Shown in pieces: positions 31,585 through 42,779 of a DNA stretch of 64,000 bases. Under the pieces are notes generated by a model that did no database searches, was not told where the DNA came from, and saw only the letters and a program-made list of their open reading frames with translations. The translations under genes and the position numbers were made by a program. Each line of letters begins with the position of its first letter. Position 1 is the first letter of the stretch. Origin of the DNA: Henckelia pumila (taxonomy: Eukaryota > Streptophyta > Magnoliopsida > Lamiales > Gesneriaceae); the NCBI RefSeq assembly GCF_033568475.1, contig NC_133122.1:187693449-187757448 (forward strand), written 5' to 3'.

Positions 31585-32774
31585 ATGGGGCCAAAACAAG
31601 CAAGGTTGGATGGTGCATCTTCATCCCAAATAGTTCTGGCTTCTTCGTCTTCATCGGGCATCGCCGGAAAATTTGTCAATGCCGTGGCAAAAAAAAGATA
31701 CGATAGAGCTAAATTTAATCGCACCCCTATTCCTGAGAGGGGTGTGGAATTAACGCATTGAGAGGGTAGCGTAGCGATAGAAATTGGCTATAGACATTGG
31801 GATGTTTTTTGTCATCAACCTAAGGTGGAGGTTGTGCCATTAGTGCGGGAGTTTTATGCAAATGTTGCTGAGAGAGAGGATGGTAAAGCGTTTGTTTGGG
31901 CAAAACTTGTTTCTTTTGACGAAAATGCATTGAATGTCTTACTTCAGACTCCTGCTGTTGATTATGTGTTATATAAGAGTTTGAAGGTCGACCCCGATTA
32001 TAATGAAATTTTGGAACAATTATGTTTTGATGGGACGACTTGGCATGACCCGAACACGTATCTTCATTTTTCGGAGAAATTCTTATTGGTGGATGAGTCG
32101 GTTTGGTTCGCGTTTACTACAAAGCGTTTGATGCCTATTTCTCATACGAGCAGTGTGAACATGGCGAGTGCCATTCTTCTCTATGCATTGAGTTTGAGAT
32201 GGCCGATCAATGTCGGTCGGGTTATTCATAGTGAGATTCGGCGCTCCATCTACATGTCCTCCTAGGCCTTTTCTTTCCCAGCATTATCTTCGGGTTATGC
32301 ATTCAGGCTGGTGTCCAAGTTCAAGCAGACGAAGAATGGCAGCCGCCGTGGCAACCCGTTGATTCCGCTCTTGTTGAGAAGAAGAAAGCGAAGAGAAATA
32401 AAGACTTTCCTCAGGGAGGAAGGGCGAGTTCTAGTACCGCTCCTGCGCCGCCACCACCGCAGCCCTGTCGTCGGCCATTTCCTTAGGCCATTCATGAGCT
32501 TACTGCTTTTGCTCATGTCCAAAATGAATTTATGGCTGCTGATACAGCCAATTTTCATAGGATGGATGCTCTCCTCAGTGGTATTACCACTTATTTGCGG
32601 CTCGACACCTCGTCCATTCCTGCTGCTGTGCCATATCTGCCTCCTTTCCATTTCCAGTATGCTGCTCCAGCACCCTCATATCAAGTGCCACCATTCCAGT
32701 TCGAGGCTGCCGAACAAGAATTGCCACCTCCGGAGTACCATGAGGAGGATCCCGACGCTCACGCACCGCAGTAG
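31585..32774 (+). pseudogene. Element F second ORF ('putative plant transposon protein' type)
   Basis: ATG 31585 opens MGPKQARLDGASSSQIVLAS. The central part (31825-32265) has VREFYANVAEREDGKAFVWAKLVSFDENALN and SVWFAFTTKRLMPISHTSSVNMASAILLYAL, which I recognise as the conserved domain found in many Athila-like second ORFs (Pfam 'putative plant transposon protein'). A Pro/Gln-rich tail ends at TAG 32772-32774. A TGA near 31764, a frame change near 32265 and a TAG near 32488 break it. The ORF occupies the env-like position, but I see no signal peptide or clear membrane segments. A CT-rich leader with a strong splice-acceptor-like TTTTCTTGCAG at about 31199-31209 precedes it. Confidence 0.8.
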
Positions 32775-32877
32775 ACCAGGGGAGTTCCCTTTATGTTTTG
32801 TGCATTCTGTTTCTGTTTTGCATTGCATTTATTCGTTCTCATTTCGTTGGTAATGTGTATGTTTGTTTGAGTCTCTG

Positions 32878-32916
32878 AAGCATTGAGGGCAATGCTTTGG
32901 ATAAGTATGGGGGGTG
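32878..32916 (+). other. Upstream hairpin and polypurine module, element F
   Basis: AAGCATTG-AGGG-CAATGCTT (8-bp stem), with AAGTATGGGGGGTG starting 4 nt after the third T of the right arm (GGAT spacer). It starts 104 bp after the second ORF's stop. Confidence 0.8.
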
Positions 32917-33946
32917 TTTAGTTATTTGTTATGTTGTTTGTAATTTTGTTCTTCATTGTGTTTGCATTCATATGGTTTTGTTCTTTGTGTTTCGTTCGTC
33001 ATCATGCATATCATTATGTTTGTGTTTGTGTTGTGGTTAATATTAGAATGATGACTGTTAGTCGATTATGTTAGAGTTGAAAAAAAAATTTGTTTTTGTG
33101 AAAATGTTACTTCTGTTTGAACATGAGAAGCTCTTGGTTGACTCGTTAATCATATTAATCACGCATGTTAGACTAGTGTAGTGTATCGATGTAATTGATG
33201 ATATTCGTGATTTTTTTACCATTGCACAACAATAGATGCTTGTTGATCATGATAGTGCTTTAGATTCTTGATGGTTGTTAGACATTGCATGTATGATCTT
33301 GGGCGTACCTATAAAATTTTTGAAAAACTTTTGTTGAAAACATAAGTTAACTCCATCTGGGTTACGAGTGAGGGATTGAAATCCGAATCCCTTGTTCTTG
33401 ACTAAGTATGCAGAATTCATGGGGTTAACAACATTTTGAATTTTTAAAATAGCAATTCCATCCGGGCTTGGGAAAATGATTGAAATCCTAATCAATTTTT
33501 TCATAGCTAAGTTTGCGGTTTAAATGAGATTGTTGCTCCATCCAGACTATAGACGAGGGGATTGAAATTCTAATCCTATCTTAGTTATAGCTAAGTTTGC
33601 GGGTAATTATTTGGGCATAAGAAAACCGGGTGCAAAATCTGGAGGTACGTAACTAATCTCAAGAAAGTGCATGTTTTGTTTGGGATTGTTGAGATGACGG
33701 AGTGCTGGATTGTGATAATTGCATTGATTTGTCATAGGTCGCTAAGCATCCTTAGAATGGATTCTTTTTGGAGTTGCATGAAACTAGAATAACATGGCAC
33801 ACACACATGTTTACGTTAAACTGACAGTGTATTGTGAACAATCGGAAGTTATTATGGTTTTTAGTTGATATAAGTGGAACTCGTCTGAGGAAATCTTGTA
33901 CATGATTCATTCTTACTTGTGTCATTGCATTTTGTTTGTTGTATGT

Positions 33947-33984
33947 CTTGCTCGAGGGCGAGCAAGGCTTAAGTATATGGGAGT
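33947..33984 (+). other. LTR-proximal hairpin and polypurine tract, element F
   Basis: CTTGCTCG-AGGG-CGAGCAAG, a 4-nt spacer GCTT, then AAGTATATGGGAGT abutting the 3' LTR. The hairpin is identical to that of element A; the purine tract has decayed. Confidence 0.85.
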
Positions 33985-35299
33985 TGATAACTGTGTTTCA
34001 TATGCATATTTTTGTGTTTGTTTTTCATGCATTCATATGTTATTGTTGTTGTTTTATTTAGTTTTAGCATGTTTAATGCATTTGGCTGCATAATACTCTT
34101 CCTGGTCCATTTTTTAGGGAAACTCGAAAAAAAATCAAAAATTTGGACAGAAATATACTCGCTCCCATGAGAACAAAAATTTTCCAGAAGTATTCTCGCT
34201 CGAGCGAGACCTGTGCTCGCTCGAGTGAGAGAAGAAGTGATCATCGAGACAGACAGTTGCTCGCTCGAGCGAGCAACTGTCTGTCTCGATGAGGCGAGAA
34301 AATTAATTTTCGGAAAAAAAAAAGTTTCTCGCTCGAGCGAGCGGAGCATGCAGAATTTCTATTTTTGGAAACTCTTGCTCGGGAAGGATACCATCTTTTG
34401 AAGACCCTTGGGCATATAAATACGAATCTATTCATCAGAATAAGGGTTACACAACATCTTTGAAGGCAAGAGGCGGCGGATCATCATCTATGATTCTACT
34501 TTTCTTCTTTTCTTTGTATTTTTTATTTCTAGTTGATGTTTTGGATTAAAAACTTTTGTTTTTGAATTATGTTGAACCTTGAGTAGTTTTTTTCTTTCGA
34601 TAAAGGCCACGTGATTGGGCCAGACAATTTATGTAGAAAACTTGGATGTTTATTTCAGAATTTTTAGATTTGATTTTATTTTATTGATTATCGAATTTAT
34701 ATTTGTCTTGTGAATTACCTGGCCAGTTATTTGCTTGCATGTTAATCGATTCCAAGTCGACAGAGGAGGTATTGATTTTGATCACTTTGATAATCAACAT
34801 ATTATAAAACCGACAAGAAATAGAATTCGGTTTCAATGTGCGGTTTAGGTGTTTATTGAATTTTCATCGTTCGTCATGCATTCAAATTTGATTAGAATTA
34901 TGAAAGATTAATCCGTCAATATTTGAATAGGTTTGATTGTTCTAGAAATAGTCCTTTGAACAAATTAGAAAAATTCCAGTGAATTAAGATTAAATCTGAG
35001 TCTTGAATCGACTACTTGTGACATAATTTGTCTGATACCTACATGAGTCCTTGATCGAGTTTTTCCAAAATTTAATTTTAATCTAAAAATCTATGCTGCA
35101 TTTTTATTGAGTTTAATTTTATTTGCAATTTAAATCTTCATCACTCTTTTTGATTAGTCTAGAGTAAATAGGAATAATTATATTCATGTAGTCATATTTA
35201 TACAGTCCCTGTGGGTTCGATATCTGATTTTATTCACTATCTATAACTTGACCTGGTACGCTTGCCAGTTGATTTTAATCACACCGATTTTAGCGGTCA
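33985..35299 (+). repeat. Element F 3' LTR (1315 bp)
   Basis: It starts TGATAACTG and ends GCGGTCA, with TATA box at 34415-34422. It contains extra CTCGAG-palindrome copies and a 52-bp perfect palindrome (34241-34292) not present in the 5' LTR. Confidence 0.95.
34241..34292 (+). repeat. 52-bp perfect palindrome in element F 3' LTR
   Basis: The left half 34241-34266 (TCATCGAGACAGACAGTTGC...) is the exact reverse complement of 34267-34292, centred on CTC/GAG. The 5' LTR at about 24308-24345 has the left arm and centre but lacks the extra 16 bp AACTGTCTGTCTCGAT. Confidence 0.95.
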
Positions 35300-35304
35300 A
35301 CCAT

Positions 35305-36046
35305 CTCATCAAGATCAAAACAATGTCGAAGCTCCACTTCATCTTGAATCTCTCAATTCAAGCCACACATGAATCGTGCGATTGTAGCGTCACCATCTTC
35401 TTCAATATTGGTTCGAATCATGGTAGTCTCCAACTCTTTGAAATAATATTTTACGCTCCTCGAACATTGCCTCAAATTCTGCAAGCGCCTAAACATATCA
35501 CGATAATAGTAATTAGGCACAAATTTTTTTCTCATAACCTGATTCATCTCATCTCACGTCTCAATAGGTCGCTCCCCACATCTCCTCCTAGTGGTAACCA
35601 ACTGATCCTTTAAGTTAAGAATATTGATGGCAATTAAACACGAACTCCATTCTCTTCTCCTACTCTAAATATGCCTCCAGATCAGATTTCCAATGAAACG
35701 AAGGGATTTTCATCTTAATACTACTAATGTTTTCATCCTCTCTACCCCCATCAACATATCTCCCACGCATCGCTCCCCTTCTATTTATTTCACCCTCTTG
35801 ACCTCGCCTATTTCTACCCTAATTTTCACCAAGACTCTCCTCATCTTCACCATCATCATCCTCTTCCTCAAAAATTTTATTTTTATTTTTACCTCCACTA
35901 CCGCTAACTTCCAGCCTACCTATTCTTTCATTCACCGACTCCAACTCGTCTCTCATCGCAGCCCTCATCATTCTAGGCAAATCCTCCACTTGAGCCTTGG
36001 AAAATCCTTGGGTCGAGCTATCCTCTCTTTCTTTACTAGAACTCAT
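35305..36046 (-). pseudogene. Element D gag N-terminus
   Basis: An ATG on the minus strand at 36046 opens a frame beginning MSSSKEREDSSTQGFSKAQ, with a Glu/Asp-rich stretch (FEEEDDDGEDEE). A retrotransposon Gag domain follows with PSFHWKSDLEAYLE, MRKKFVPNYYYRDMFRRLQN and GDATIARFMCGLN. Stops and frame changes occur at about 35820 and 35550. The frame is cut at 35304 by element F; the continuation (MKVKQQLKRRGAGQ) is on the far side at 22654 reading left. Confidence 0.88.
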
Positions 36047-36617
36047 TGTACCTGCAAGAAACGGTAAGTAATAAAAATTCCTCATCCAAAAATCTCACAT
36101 GTCACTCCAAAGAAGATCACTCAAACACTCTTTTTTCACTCAAATTTATGTAGAAGGCTATTGCATTTTTCACACAAAAACTTGTAGACACTTGAAGATT
36201 GACTCACGTAGACCACACAAAAACAAGAAGAAGAAATTTTGTACAATTTTGAATTTCTACTTGCATCCAAGGATGAACAAAGAGAAAAGACATGACCACA
36301 AGTTATCTTGCTTCTTCTATTTTATTTTTTTTTTTTTTGAAGCTTTTTGTCCTTTCTATTTTTTTTATTTATCGATTTTCCCTTTTTTTTGAATTTTTTT
36401 TGAATTTTTGAGTTTTCTCATTTTTAAAAAAATTTGAGATAATTTGTAGCACAAGACACGAAACTTGGGCAACAAAATTAACAGAAACGGCTCTAAAATT
36501 TGAAAAAGAATAGACCCAGACGAAGAACAAAAGATGAAGAACGAAGAACACGAAGAACGGATAAAAACAAAGATATTAAAAACTTGCTTGTTTCAAAAAT
36601 TTGTTCTTGATACCAAT

Positions 36618-37597
36618 TGATATGAATCTGACTAGCTATGAAAAACAAACATGATTAATTGTAGGAATTGTGCCTTTAATTCAATAACAAGAAAGAATAA
36701 AAGATTTTTCCCGACCTTAAAACAAGTAAAAATAAACAAAGAGATTTGGATGTTCACCCCTAATTGATGAACAATTAGTAATAAAAAATCAAGAAAAACA
36801 ATTGTGATTCAAAGAGACCTTCAAATAACTTGTATTTGACAATCTACGATGAATAACAATCCACAAATGCCACAAAGTTTATGAAACTTTGATAAGTTTG
36901 ATTTGAATAAAGCACAAAGCTTCAAATAAAATTCTAGAGAGAATTTTAGAATTGATATAATCAATAATAATCTGAATTGTATTGTTTTTTCAATAATGAA
37001 TGTATATGTTGTATTTATAAAACAACTACAAAATAATAAAAGATAACGCAAAATAATTCAAAAGATATCAAAAGATATCATCCAAAAGTTTTCTAGTAGA
37101 CTTAGAATACTCAAAATAGGAAAAATAATATCAAAATATCAAAAATCCCGCACACACACAAACATATCGAGTGTGAGAGAGAGAACACAGCGTGGGCACG
37201 CGAAGGGAGTGGCGTGGGTGCGCCGTTGTTTCGTTTTTTCGTTCAGCGACAGTGCGGGCGCGCTATGGTAGAGGTGTGGGCGCGCTGTGGTTTCGCGATA
37301 GGCAGGCACGGGCGCGCTATTTGGCAGGCACGGGCGTGCTGTACCTTCGACCCGTAAGCTTATTTTTTGTATACTTTTCGATGTTCTTCACTTTCTTGAT
37401 TCTTTTGGACTTCAATAATATTATAACATCCCCCAAAATGATCTTCAAGCATTCCAACGCCTTCTTAATAATTTAGCATCAACGATTGAAGCGCATCCTT
37501 GAACTTCTTGTTACTCCCTCTCGTCATTGGTACTCGCGGCATCTCTAATGGATCTTTAGCTACTTGATCAACACGTGAACCATCCATGATCGCATCA
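36618..37597 (-). repeat. Element D 5' LTR (980 bp)
   Basis: This is the partner of 1616-2577. A TATA box on the minus strand lies at 37012-37019 and a GC-rich repeated patch at about 37180-37345. Its inner edge, read on the minus strand, is followed by ATTGGTATCAAGAAC, a tRNA-initiator-Met-like primer binding site (about 36602-36617), which identifies it as the 5' LTR. Confidence 0.95.
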
Positions 37598-37602
37598 CTT
37601 TC

Positions 37603-39669
37603 CAACCTGTTATTCAATAATGAACTTTGGTACCCTCATCTGTTTGGGTCCTTGATAGATTATTCTCTTTGGAACCCATATTTGGATTACCTTAACATAT
37701 CTACCTGTGTGCTCATCGAACATTTTCATTTATTTGTTATTTCTTCGAACATCATAAGCAATGCTAGAATTGACCATTTGTTTCATAGGCCTTGGATTTT
37801 TATTATCTAGCATATACCTTTTAAAATGGTCTACAATTAAAAAATTTGTTTATGATATCTCTTTTGATCATTTGATCTATGATGAATTGGTTTCTTCGAG
37901 GTAGAGTTCGACTGATTAATTCTAAGAAGTTCTGAATTCAACCGAATTGTTCTAGAAAATTGTTCTTTGGTTCTTCATATCCTAGTCCTTTATACTTAGA
38001 TTTGACTTCGTAAGAAATTTCATTTTCTTTAGACATAGCATGATCATATACAATGTTATCTTTTGGTGAATCATGATCATATGTTGTACTGGATCTAACA
38101 AAATTTATCTTTCCCGAATCCAGTTGCAATTTTGTGTTATTCTCAGCAACATTGCATGTTTTAAACCCTAGTCCAGTTTTATCATTAGACTGTTTTTTAT
38201 TATCATGAATATTTTCAAAGAGACGGAAGATTTGTTCCAAGAATTAACAGTTGCAAGCAACTTTTTATTTTCTTTCAAAGTTTCTTGGAGCAATATTTTC
38301 ATATTTTCATTCTCAGTGATCAACAGATTTAACTTTTCTCGTAGACTGTCAATTTCATTTAGTTGCATGCAACTAGATTCATTTGACTTGTCTTTTAAGT
38401 TTGGAATTTTCTGATTAACACTTCCTCGAATGATTAAGTTTCATATAATCTTTAACCATTTCATGTAAAGCAGTTACTAAATCTTCTCGTGTAAATTCTA
38501 AAGATCCAAAATCAAATACCTCATTATTTTTTCTTCTAGCTGAGACTCGGCCATAAGACAATGTATCTTATCATCATCACTCTCATCTGAGGAACTATTA
38601 GAACTGGATGAATCCGAATATGATTCTTCCCATTTGATTTTGTTGTAATGAGCTACTAGGACTTTTTGTTCTCTTTTATTCTTGAAAGTCTTTCTTTCAT
38701 ATTTTCCCTTATTTTTCTTGATTATTTGTTTCTTTCCATTTGTTCTGGGCTTGGTACAATCTAAAATAAAATTATCTTTCTTGCCACAATTATAGCACGC
38801 ATGACCATCATTTGTATGATCCTTTTTATAATAGAATTTTTAAATCTTGACTGATTTTTACGCATAAATTTACCAAACTTATTGACAAAGAGATACATTG
38901 CTTCATTGATAATTTGTTTTGATGTCTTCTTTGTTGATACTTCCTCAACTGGTGAGCATGCAACAGTAATGGTTAGTGCTTTTGTAGGTTGAGAAGTTGA
39001 AGGCTCCTCTTTCGTTCTTATTCCAAGTTCAAACTCATATGCATTAATATCTGCAAACAAATCATGTAGCTCGAGCTTGCTTAGATCCTTGGATTCCCTC
39101 ATGGCAATTGTTTTGACATCTCATTCTCTAAGAAAAGCTCTCATTACCTTCAAAGCAGTTTCACGATTAGAGTAAGTTTTACCAAGAGAAATAAGTTCAC
39201 AAATAATATTGTTAAATCGTTCTTCAAACTCAGCCATAGTTTCTCCTGGCTTCATTTTGGCGTTGTCAAACTTTTGTATTGCAACAGTGAGCTTATTTTC
39301 TTTAGTTTGGTCATTTCCTTCACACAACTGAGTAAGCTTCTCCCAGATTTCCTTTGCAGTTGTGCAATTTTTTATTTTTCTAAACATATTCTTGTCCAGT
39401 GTTTTGTAAAGAATATCCTTGGCAACATTATCCAGATTTGCTTTACTTTTATCTTCTGAAGTCCATTAAGATCTATACTTTTCAACAATTTGAGGTTCTC
39501 CGTTTTTCATGGCTGTGGCAGTATTGATCTTAGTGATTTTCATAGGGCCATCTGTGATAACATACCACATATCATCATCTTGAGCTGATAAATGAGCTTG
39601 GATACGAATTTTCCATTCATCATAATCTTTCTTAGAAAACATAGGGATCTTGTTAAATGCAGATGCCAT
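37603..39669 (-). pseudogene. Element E gag (copia) with zinc knuckle, frame broken
   Basis: The gag starts at an ATG on the minus strand (39669) with a segment of the DUF4219/UBN2 retrotransposon Gag type (DYDEWKIRIQAHLSAQDDDMW). It continues through a UBN2-like block at 39387-39121 (TAKEIWEKLTQLCEG, MKPGETMAEFEERFNNI) and a degenerate CCHC knuckle near 38790 (CYNCGKKDNFILDC, His replaced by Asn). A coiled-coil-like Leu/Glu-rich segment lies at 38368-38168, then the WVPK linker. At least three frameshifts or stops separate these blocks, so no functional Gag is made. The block ends at 37603 beside the CTTTC duplication left by element D. Confidence 0.85.
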
Positions 39670-39719
39670 AATGAATATGATAATATCAACGAATAAGGAA
39701 AAACCTCTCTAATACCACT

Positions 39720-40816
39720 TGTTAGGATCGAATATATGTGTAGAGGGGGGTAAATACACACTTAGATATTTCAAAGTATTTCCAAAAACTTTTCACGAGA
39801 AGTCTTGTTAATCTTATTTATAAAGACTATTTTCGTGTTCTCAAAAGCAGTTTGGACTACTAAAATAGTGTGGATAAACAGTTCAAGTATCTTTGTAAGA
39901 GTGAAAATAACTTGTGCAGATAAGATAAATGAGACAAGATATTATGGAAGTTTGAAGCAAACTACTTCTACATCTCCCCTTCTTCCACTTAGAAAGATAT
40001 TCACTAGAAGAATTTAGTTTATACACTCCTTTGTATACAACTCACTTCAATCGTAGGACTTATCATTTGGCTAGATCAAAACTCCTAATACACCATACAA
40101 AATAAGACACAAATTCTTAACTCTTAATATATAGCAACGAATGAAGTGAATCCGTAGATTCAATATTTTGAGCAACTCTTTTTCAACACTTCGTGAATGA
40201 GCAGTTGAGAGTTGTCTTGATGTCTTTGATGATCCTTTAGATGATCTGATGAATGGTTTGAATATGTGGGCTTTTGAGCAAATAAGATCTGTAGATTCAA
40301 AGTTCTCGGAGAGATAGCTTTCTTGTGTATTTCTTCACTAACTTTTTTTCTGAAGCTTTCTCTCTAGTATTTATAGTCATCGTTTTGCAACGTTCTTCTA
40401 GATGACTTAAATTCTCTCTGAACTGTCTTTGTTATATTTACGAAAATCTTCATAAATGTCTTCATAAATGCGAGACGAGATCCAAGATGAGTGAGATTTA
40501 AACCTTGCTGCTTATTTATTATTTTCAATGAATTCTTTCTTGAAAATCTTCAAATATAACGAAGAGTCTTCTTAAGCTGACGAGAAGCCTTTAATGATTA
40601 GGGCATTTCAAATAATTATTAGAATAGTTCAGGCAGTTCGAAGATTTGACCACTTGAAACTTTGAGCAGTCCGAGCTTTAAGCAGTCCGAATAGTCCAAA
40701 TAGTTATCTGAGCAGTTCAAGCATTTCAAAGATCCTGTTGAGCAGTTCAAGAACTTTTAACTATTTTACAAAAATTGGCAATTCAATTTGTGATCACCAA
40801 AATTAAGGGTCCAACA
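39720..40816 (-). repeat. Element E 5' LTR (1097 bp)
   Basis: It begins TGTTAGGATCG and ends GGGTCCAACA, giving short inverted ends of TGTTRG/CCAACA type. A TATTTATA box on the plus strand at 40368-40375 is a TATA box (TATAAATA) for minus-strand transcription. The minus-strand primer site starts immediately outside at 39719. The five bases after the LTR (GTTGT, 40817-40821) should be one TSD copy; its partner is outside the window. Confidence 0.85.
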
Positions 40817-42132
40817 GTTGTCAAGTCTATTATCAAAATTCTTCTAGAATTTTGACAAATCTCGGAAGATTTGATTCTTCATAAATATTTACAAACTTTA
40901 TATTTTGGATCAATATTCTTCTAAAAAAATATTGATAGATCTACAAAAATATAGATAAATCTTAAATCTTGAATCAATATTCTTCGGGAATATAAACAAT
41001 CTCTGATTTAAATATTAAATCATAAGTTTTGCTAGTTTGTTAAAATCAAATCTGTATTTTTCCGGAATATTGGTGAATATTAATATATAATGTTATCAAG
41101 TCAATCTTCAGGAATATTGTCACATCTTAAATCATATATCAATAATGACAATTTTTATATAGTGTATCAATATAAAAACATGTTGTATTATATCAAGAAC
41201 ATCAACATAAAATTAAATGTTGTGCTTCTTCAGGACCATCAATAATTAACTAGAAGCATGAACATAAAAATAAAATTTATGTGATTTCGAGGAGCATCAA
41301 TGTAAAATCTAAATATTGTGCTTCTTCGAGAGCATCCATACAAAGACATTAATATTATTATTATTATTTTCTCTACTTTGAAGAGCACTCGTGCTGATAA
41401 CGTGTTATAAAAAAAAGAGAAGATAATGAGAGAAAAGAGTAGAGAAAAGATGAGTGAAGTCAAATGTTTATCATTTCAACTACACATTTTGGATAAGTAA
41501 TATAATGTAATAAAAAGTAAATAAAAATGATAGTTCATATATTATTTGATTTGATTGATGGATTATAATTTATTTGATTTGATTGATTAAATTTTATATA
41601 AAAATGTTAAATGACCATTTTGTCCTTTTAACATTAAATAAAATATAAAATAATATTATTTATAAGGATAATATAGTAATTTAAATTCAATGATTTGATT
41701 GATGTAAAATTAATAATTAATAGATGAATAAATAATATGACGAGAAAAACGTGAGATTCGATGAGATAAGTAATACAAGGATTATTAATATTGTGTACCA
41801 AACGGGGCCTAAGAAATATTAAAATCAAATCAATTACTTAAATATCATCTCTGACCATTAATATTTGTTGAAAAATTTCAAAATTCAATCCTATTTCATT
41901 ATTTATACAGCTAGGTATTTGAATAAATATGAAATAGATACACAAAACACTACATGCACGAAGCCAATTAGCCTTTGATTGATACCTGGCCCACTCACAA
42001 CCGACTGCATCGGAGTTGGCCCGTTAATAACAATTTAGTGGGCCGGATTTCAAGACGTTCTGATGACGTCAAATAAATCCAAACTAAAAAAAAAAAGAAT
42101 AAAATTAACAATAAAAAAAATGTATAGAATAC

Positions 42133-42650
42133 ATAAGCTCTGTTTAGTTTGGCAGAGCTTATAAGCTATCAAAATAAGTTATTTAACAACTTATAAGTTG
42201 CTTTTAAAAAATTAAGGGTACCCTTATTTTTTTAGAAAATATCTTATTTTAATATTTTAATTTTCAATATTGTCATTATATATTTTATTAAATTCTCACC
42301 ATGCCTTTTGTCCATTTTTTTTTTACATAATTTAGAAATTTTTTCTAAATTAAAAATAAAAATAATTTTATTTTTAATATATGTTTAACATTTATAATAA
42401 ATTTTTAAACTATTTACAATATTTTCACAGTTATATATCGTTTTTTTGTAATTTTGATAATAAAAAGATCTTATAATACCAAACACGTCAACATCTTTAA
42501 TTTTTTTAAAATAATTTCATTCAAACACTTTAACATAATATTTTTAAAATAAGACCTGACGGCTTATAAACTTTTAAAAGCAGCTTATAAACTTCTAGAA
42601 TTTTATAAGTTATTTTTAATAAGTTTAACCAAACATCCGTTAAACTTGGA
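42133..42650. mobile_element. MITE-like element with long degenerate terminal inverted repeats
   Basis: The left side (GTTTGGCAGAGCTTATAAGC, then AACTTATAAGTTGCTTTTAAA) is mirrored on the right by AAAAGCAGCTTATAAACTT and TAACCAAACATCC. No clear TSD was found, so the edges are approximate. Confidence 0.5.
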
Positions 42651-42706
42651 GTTACAAAAAATATTTAAAAAAGATAAATATGTCATGGATGATTTTATTT
42701 TTATTA

Positions 42707-42714
42707 TTATCATC

Positions 42715-42777
<63 letters not shown>

Positions 42778-42779
42778 TT
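42707..42779. repeat. (ATT)n microsatellite
   Basis: About 20 near-perfect ATT units form one block, with an imperfect leading part containing ATC. Confidence 0.95.

Larger units (their letters stand above)
32775..33984 (+). other. Element F structured 3' non-coding block
   Basis: It contains the upstream hairpin-polypurine module (32878-32916), three CCATCCGGG-like units (33353, 33458, 33538) each followed by GGGATTGAAATCC-type short hairpins, a CCGGGT/ATCTGG hairpin (33626-33642), and the LTR-proximal module (33947-33984). It is conserved in order with 7775-8764 of element A. No coding frame. Confidence 0.8.
22660..35299 (+). mobile_element. Element F: full-length Athila-like Ty3/gypsy retrotransposon (12.6 kb with insert H)
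   Basis: The 5' LTR 22660-25366 (with insert H) and 3' LTR 33985-35299 end GCGGTCA and are flanked by ACCAT (22655-22659, 35300-35304) inside the gag of element D. The 5' terminus has decayed from TG to TA. The interior runs primer site, gag, protease, RT, RNase H, integrase, a GGGAGGCAACCC hairpin, a CTCGAG-palindrome array, a second ORF of the 'putative plant transposon protein' type, and a 3' block with two hairpin-polypurine modules. Several stops and frameshifts make it non-functional now. Its relatives would be the natural source of enzymes for element A. Confidence 0.95.
1616..37597 (-). mobile_element. Element D: Ty3/gypsy retrotransposon (about 6.9 kb net), split by three insertions
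   Basis: The LTR pair 1616-2577 and 36618-37597 begins TGATATGAAT, ends CGCATCA and is flanked by CTTTC on both sides (1611-1615, 37598-37602). On the minus strand the order is 5' LTR, tRNA-Met-like primer site, gag, CCHC, protease, RT, RNase H, integrase, polypurine tract, 3' LTR. Three insertions (3718-10325, 11165-20964, 22660-35299) interrupt it. Removing them with their TSDs restores about 6.9 kb of continuous gypsy sequence in domain order. The LTR copies differ at many positions, so D is older than the elements inside it. Its coding parts carry stops and frameshifts. Confidence 0.95.
671..40816 (-). mobile_element. Element E: Ty1/copia retrotransposon, interrupted by element D
   Basis: Copia-type Gag, zinc knuckle, protease/GAG-pre-integrase and integrase start read right to left on the minus strand in two blocks, 39669 to 37598 and 1615 to about 671. 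They become contiguous if 1616-37597 (element D) and one CTTTC duplicate are removed: the WVPK-type linker at the right block is followed directly by a DNGCSRHMTG protease/pre-integrase motif at the left block. The 5' LTR is 39720-40816 and is followed, on the minus strand, by a tRNA-iMet-like primer site (TGGTATTAGAG). RT, RNase H and the 3' LTR are absent and would lie left of 671 or are lost. This is the outermost and hence oldest layer of the nest. Confidence 0.85.

Noticed and set aside
31100-31706. Three overlapping Pro/Ser/His-rich ORFs in element F
   Set aside because: A CT-rich leader open in all three frames; the real second ORF starts at 31585.
31585-32774. Second ORF of F as a retroviral envelope gene
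   Set aside because: Position is env-like but no signal peptide, furin-type site or clear transmembrane segment is visible; it matches the plant transposon-protein family instead.
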